Source: Oxalobacter paeniformigenes
GTDB taxonomy: Bacteria > Pseudomonadota > Gammaproteobacteria > Burkholderiales > Burkholderiaceae_D
Direction of reading: 5' to 3'
Length of the DNA: 64,000 bases
Assembly (NCBI RefSeq): GCF_027158465.1
Contig: NZ_JAMKYL010000001.1
Location: forward strand, 744,001 to 808,000
A model generated the notes under the pieces. The model saw only the letters and a list, made by a program, of their open reading frames with translations. It was not told the DNA's origin and did no database searches. The first letter of the stretch is position 1; every line of letters begins with the position of its first letter. Of this stretch, positions 61,196 to 64,000 are shown piece after piece. The translations under genes were made by a program, and so were the position numbers.

Positions 61196-62656
61196 ATGTG
61201 TAACAAAAAACTGCTTTCCTGCCTTGTTCCGCTTCTTGCCTGTTCGGTACTGACCGGCTGTATGACCGTCGGCCCGGACTACAAGATTCCGGAAAATGCA
61301 ACCGTCAACCAGCCCGATGCCGCCAAACCGTTTGCCGCCGCCGAAACCGGTACCTATGTCCAGGAACCGCTCCCCGAACACTGGTGGAAACTTTACGACG
61401 ACCCGGTATTGACATCCCTCATCGAAAAGGCGCTCGTCGCCAATACCGATTTGCGTGTAGCCGCCGCCAATCTGGCACGTGCCCGCGCCGTACTGGAAGA
61501 AGTCGAAATGGGTACCGTTCCGACTGTCGATGTCGAAGTCGCACCGAAATTCGGACGTAACTCGGCAGCCGCTGACGGTTTGCCCGAACGGTATCCTGAT
61601 CGGTGGTCGCATGACAGCGGCATCAATATTTCCTACCAGCTCGATCTGTTCGGCAAGATCGCTCGCGGTATCGAAGCCGCCAGTGCCGATACCGAAGCCG
61701 CTCAGGCAGCCTATGATCTGGCACGGATCACGATCGCGGCCGATACCGCCAAAGCCTATGCGGATGCCTGCTCGTCCGCCTACCGGGTCAAAATCGCCGA
61801 ACATTCTGCCGACTTGCAGAAACAGTTTCTCGATACCACGACCCAGCTGACCGTAGCCGGACGTGGTACCGCCATGGATATTTCGCGCGCCAGTGCACAA
61901 CATGAAGCCCTGCGGGCCGCCATCCCGCCCCTGAAGGCCCAACAAAAACTGGCACTGTACCGGCTTGCCGTCCTGACGGGCGAATTGCCCAACACACTGG
62001 TCGATACGGTCGGCCAGTGCAGCAAACCGCCGCAACTGTCGCAACCGATTCCGGTCGGCGACGGAGCCACGCTGTTGCGCCGTCGTCCCGATATCCGTCA
62101 GGCCGAACGACAGATGGCTGCCGCCAGCGCCCAGATCGGCGTCGCCACGGCTGACCTGTATCCAAGCATCAATCTCGGACTTTCCGGTGGGATGACCAGC
62201 CGATTCTCATCTTTCGGCGACAACAATACCTTCCGTTGGGGCATCGGACCGCTCATTACCTGGACACTGCCCAATACCGGTACAGCCCGCAGCCGCATCA
62301 AACAGGCCGAAGCCGAACATCAGGCTGCCTTCGCACGGTTCGACGCCACTGTATTGAATGCCCTGCGCGAAACCGAAAGCGCACTGACGACCTATGCGCG
62401 TGAGCTCGACAGAAACGCAGCCCTCAAGGCGGCACGTGACCAGAGCGCCCTCGCCAATGATCAGGCAAGACGTCTTTATCGTCATGGCCGGATCGATTTT
62501 CTATCGACCCTGGACTCGGAAAGAACACTGGCTGCGGATGAAAGCGCCTATGCCGCTTCGACGGCCAAACTGGTCGATGACCAGATTTCCGTTTTCCTGG
62601 CACTCGGCGGCGGCTGGGAACAGAATGTGCAGCCTGCCGAAAGCGATAAACAGTAA
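61196..62656 (+). CDS. NodT-family outer-membrane factor lipoprotein
   Basis: TolC-type outer-membrane channel of 486 residues (RND/NodT family). A lipoprotein signal ends at LTGC with Cys22 as lipid anchor, followed by MTVGPDYKIPE. Two OEP repeats have LARARAVLEEVEMGT and RRRPDIRQAERQMAAASAQIGVATADLYPSI, the latter a family hallmark. It completes the efflux system encoded from 57551. ATG 61196 has AAGGA at 6 nt. Followed by terminators. Confidence 0.94.
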   Translation: MCNKKLLSCLVPLLACSVLTGCMTVGPDYKIPENATVNQPDAAKPFAAAETGTYVQEPLPEHWWKLYDDPVLTSLIEKALVANTDLRVAAANLARARAVLEEVEMGTVPTVDVEVAPKFGRNSAAADGLPERYPDRWSHDSGINISYQLDLFGKIARGIEAASADTEAAQAAYDLARITIAADTAKAYADACSSAYRVKIAEHSADLQKQFLDTTTQLTVAGRGTAMDISRASAQHEALRAAIPPLKAQQKLALYRLAVLTGELPNTLVDTVGQCSKPPQLSQPIPVGDGATLLRRRPDIRQAERQMAAASAQIGVATADLYPSINLGLSGGMTSRFSSFGDNNTFRWGIGPLITWTLPNTGTARSRIKQAEAEHQAAFARFDATVLNALRETESALTTYARELDRNAALKAARDQSALANDQARRLYRHGRIDFLSTLDSERTLAADESAYAASTAKLVDDQISVFLALGGGWEQNVQPAESDKQ

Positions 62657-62666
62657 GGCCGTTTCG

Positions 62667-62686
62667 CCGGACAGTGTTCTGTCCGG
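62667..62686 (+). repeat. Short hairpin after the OMF gene
   Basis: CCGGACA / TGTCCGG form a 7-bp stem with a 6-nt loop, 11 bp after the stop. No T run follows; the stronger terminator lies further down. Confidence 0.45.
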
Positions 62687-62732
62687 TCACCGTTTTGTCA
62701 AAGGGCCGGTTTTCCTTCCAGAGCCGGTCCGC

Positions 62733-62774
62733 CCGTTGAAACCGTCACTGCGGTTTCAACGGCACCTTTTTTTG
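62733..62774 (+). terminator. Rho-independent terminator of the efflux operon
   Basis: CCGTTGAAACCG / CGGTTTCAACGG, a perfect 12-bp stem with a 6-nt loop, followed by CACC and seven T. Confidence 0.85.
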
Positions 62775-62793
62775 CCGGATTGCGCCGGTTTTG

Positions 62794-62812
62794 TCACACT
62801 GCCGCATTGTGA
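62794..62812. promoter_or_regulatory. Inverted repeat TCACA-N9-TGTGA upstream of the quinone reductase
   Basis: This symmetric element lies 112 bp before the mdaB-like start, in the only intergenic region available for its promoter. It could be a LysR-type (T-N11-A) or other operator; the regulator is unknown. Confidence 0.4.
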
Positions 62813-62923
62813 TACGTTCTTTGCTGCACATCCGTCATGACAGGCGATTGCGAGAAAACAGATCGTCGTCTGCCGCTCGTGCAAAAATATCCTGCCGATC
62901 CGGAATTTTTTGCGAGAAATACC

Positions 62924-63511
62924 ATGCACCATATTTTCATCCTCAATGCTTCCAAACGCCTTGGCAATTCCCGTGGCAATCTGAACGATCATCTCACCCT
63001 GATCGCCGAACAGACGCTCGTCGCCCTCGGTTACGAAGTCCGTTCGACCCGTATCGATGACGGCTACGATATCGATACGGAAGTTGCCAATCTGCTCTGG
63101 GCCGATACCGTGATTTACCAGATGCCCGCCTGGTGGATGGCCGCCCCCTGGATCATGAAAAAATACATCGACGACGTTTTCACGGCAGGACATGGCAAAC
63201 TCTATGAAAGCGATGGCCGTTCCCGTACCGACGGCGCTCGCCGATACGGTTCCGGCGGTCTGCTCAGGGACAAAAAATACATGTTCTCCATCACATGGAA
63301 CGCACCGCATGAGGCATTTACCGATCCGGAACAGTTTTTCGAGGGAAAAGGCATCGATGCCGTCCTCTTCCCGTTCCACAAGGCCAACCAGTTCATCGGC
63401 ATGACGCCCTTGCCCACGTTCATGTGCAACGACGTCGTCAAGGATCCGCATATCGCCGACGATGTCGCGCGTTACCGCAAACACCTGCAACAACTGTTCG
63501 ACCGTCATTAA
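62924..63511 (+). CDS. mdaB: NAD(P)H:quinone oxidoreductase, MdaB-like
   Basis: Flavodoxin-fold FAD enzyme of 195 residues that reduces quinones by two electrons and so avoids semiquinone radicals. It begins HIFILNASKRLGNSRGNLN, the FAD phosphate site of MdaB. It has ADTVIYQMPAWWMAAPWIMK, with the isoalloxazine-contacting PxWW segment, and FSITWNAPHEAFTDPEQFFEG. Length equals E. coli MdaB (193). The frame opens upstream to 62837 but ATG 62924 gives the family start. Confidence 0.93.
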   Translation: MHHIFILNASKRLGNSRGNLNDHLTLIAEQTLVALGYEVRSTRIDDGYDIDTEVANLLWADTVIYQMPAWWMAAPWIMKKYIDDVFTAGHGKLYESDGRSRTDGARRYGSGGLLRDKKYMFSITWNAPHEAFTDPEQFFEGKGIDAVLFPFHKANQFIGMTPLPTFMCNDVVKDPHIADDVARYRKHLQQLFDRH

Positions 63512-63531
63512 ACGGCAAGGACCGGTCAGCC

Positions 63532-63969
63532 ATGCGACTGTGGACATTGCATCCTGTCTATCTTGATGCGCGCGGGCTGACCGCTTGCTGGCGCGAAGCC
63601 TTGCTGGCGCAAAAAGTCCTCTCAGGACGAACACAAGGCTACCGTCATCATCCGCAACTGCAACGCTTCCGCCAGTCCGGCGATCCCATCGCGGCGATAC
63701 GCTATTATCTCCTGGTCCTCTGGCAGGAAGCGAACCGCCGTGCCTACCGTTTCGATTTGTCCCGTATCGACACACCGGCGGGTACACCGCCTGACATTCC
63801 GGTCACGGCCGGACAACTGGCTTTCGAAAAACGCCATTTGCTGTCCAAACTGTCAAAGCGTGCGCCCCGGCAGGCGGAAACACTTGAAAAAACGGAATCC
63901 CCCCTGCCCCATCCCCTGTTCTCCATACATGAAGGCCCTGTCGAGGAATGGGAAAAAGCACCTGGATGA
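63532..63969 (+). CDS. Pyrimidine-dimer DNA glycosylase-like protein (Pyr_excise family)
   Basis: Protein of 145 residues. It starts MRLWTLHPVYLDARGLTACW, followed by REALLAQKVLSG and YRHHPQLQRF, the signature of the bacterial Pyr_excise (T4 endonuclease V-like) family, whose members cut at UV dimers. T4 DenV uses the alpha-amino group of Thr2 as nucleophile; here residue 2 is Arg, as in many chromosomal homologues, so activity is not certain. The C-terminal third is polar and variable. It lies 20 bp after the quinone reductase, probably in one operon. Confidence 0.82.
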   Translation: MRLWTLHPVYLDARGLTACWREALLAQKVLSGRTQGYRHHPQLQRFRQSGDPIAAIRYYLLVLWQEANRRAYRFDLSRIDTPAGTPPDIPVTAGQLAFEKRHLLSKLSKRAPRQAETLEKTESPLPHPLFSIHEGPVEEWEKAPG

Positions 63970-64000
63970 CTTTCCTGACACACGACGCCATCGTTCTTCG
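63966..64000 (+). CDS. Possible start of a further gene, cut by the window end
   Basis: An ATG overlaps the stop of the glycosylase-like gene in an ATGA arrangement, and 11 codons (MTFLTHDAIVL) stay open to the end. Too short to identify; it could be chance. Confidence 0.3.
   Translation, partial: MTFLTHDAIVL

Noticed and set aside
62461..62472. Further copy of the regulatory box (TCAGGCAAGA) inside the outer-membrane factor gene
   Set aside because: Only a partial match, within coding sequence and without promoter elements; most likely chance.

Overview
The window looks like chromosome from a Betaproteobacterium of the order Burkholderiales, perhaps Oxalobacteraceae or a gut-associated relative. 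The order rne | rluC - HAD phosphatase - sppA beside moaA-mobA-moeA, and an RNase E with a very long Arg/Glu/Ala/Val-rich tail, are typical of that group. The genus cannot be fixed from sequence reading alone. No rRNA, tRNA, insertion sequence, prophage or CRISPR array was seen.

Layout. 1-4 kb: partial endonuclease IV, then the molybdenum-cofactor genes moaA-mobA-moeA on the minus strand. 4-13.4 kb: an alpha/beta hydrolase, rne divergent from rluC, a HAD phosphatase, the signal peptide peptidase sppA, and a three-gene unit of two exported proteins plus a PIG-L deacetylase. 13.7-21.3 kb: BASS-type transporter, DnaQ-like exonuclease, flavodoxin, EamA exporter, histidine acid phosphatase, flavin reductase, an unusual PurC homologue and a membrane-anchored unknown. 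21.8-25.7 kb: pgaB-pgaC-pgaD for poly-N-acetylglucosamine, without pgaA. 25.9-36.4 kb: a DNA repair and possible defence block with a 46-residue HD-motif ORF that looks like the N-terminus of Cas10, a UvrA2-type ABC ATPase, an AT-rich SF1 helicase-nuclease fusion, and sbcDC.

37-54.6 kb: small operons separated by long non-coding gaps. They encode exported cyclophilin-like, hydrolase, carboxymuconolactone decarboxylase-like and cupin proteins, two very similar aldo/keto reductases, a YqhC-like AraC regulator, a six-repeat secreted protein, a LysR regulator with a TDT transporter, and a CoA-disulfide reductase/rhodanese. 54.8-62.7 kb: two MarR-FUSC units, the second continuing with DUF1656, HlyD and an outer-membrane factor, making a tripartite AaeAB-like efflux system. 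62.9-64 kb: an MdaB-like quinone reductase and a pyrimidine-dimer glycosylase-like protein.

The strongest new signal is regulatory. One identical 15-bp sequence (AGAATCAGGCAAGAA) occurs upstream of three separate units, at 37713, 43093 and 50818. Each time it ends exactly 40 bp before a -10-like hexamer. The third copy lies in the intergenic region between the YqhC-like AraC gene and an aldo/keto reductase. This suggests a local AraC regulon that joins the reductases with the exported cyclophilin-like, hydrolase, CMD and cupin proteins, probably a reactive aldehyde or electrophile response. The second notable item is the Cas10-like HD ORF, which may be the remnant of a lost type III CRISPR system next to an uncharacterised helicase-nuclease.
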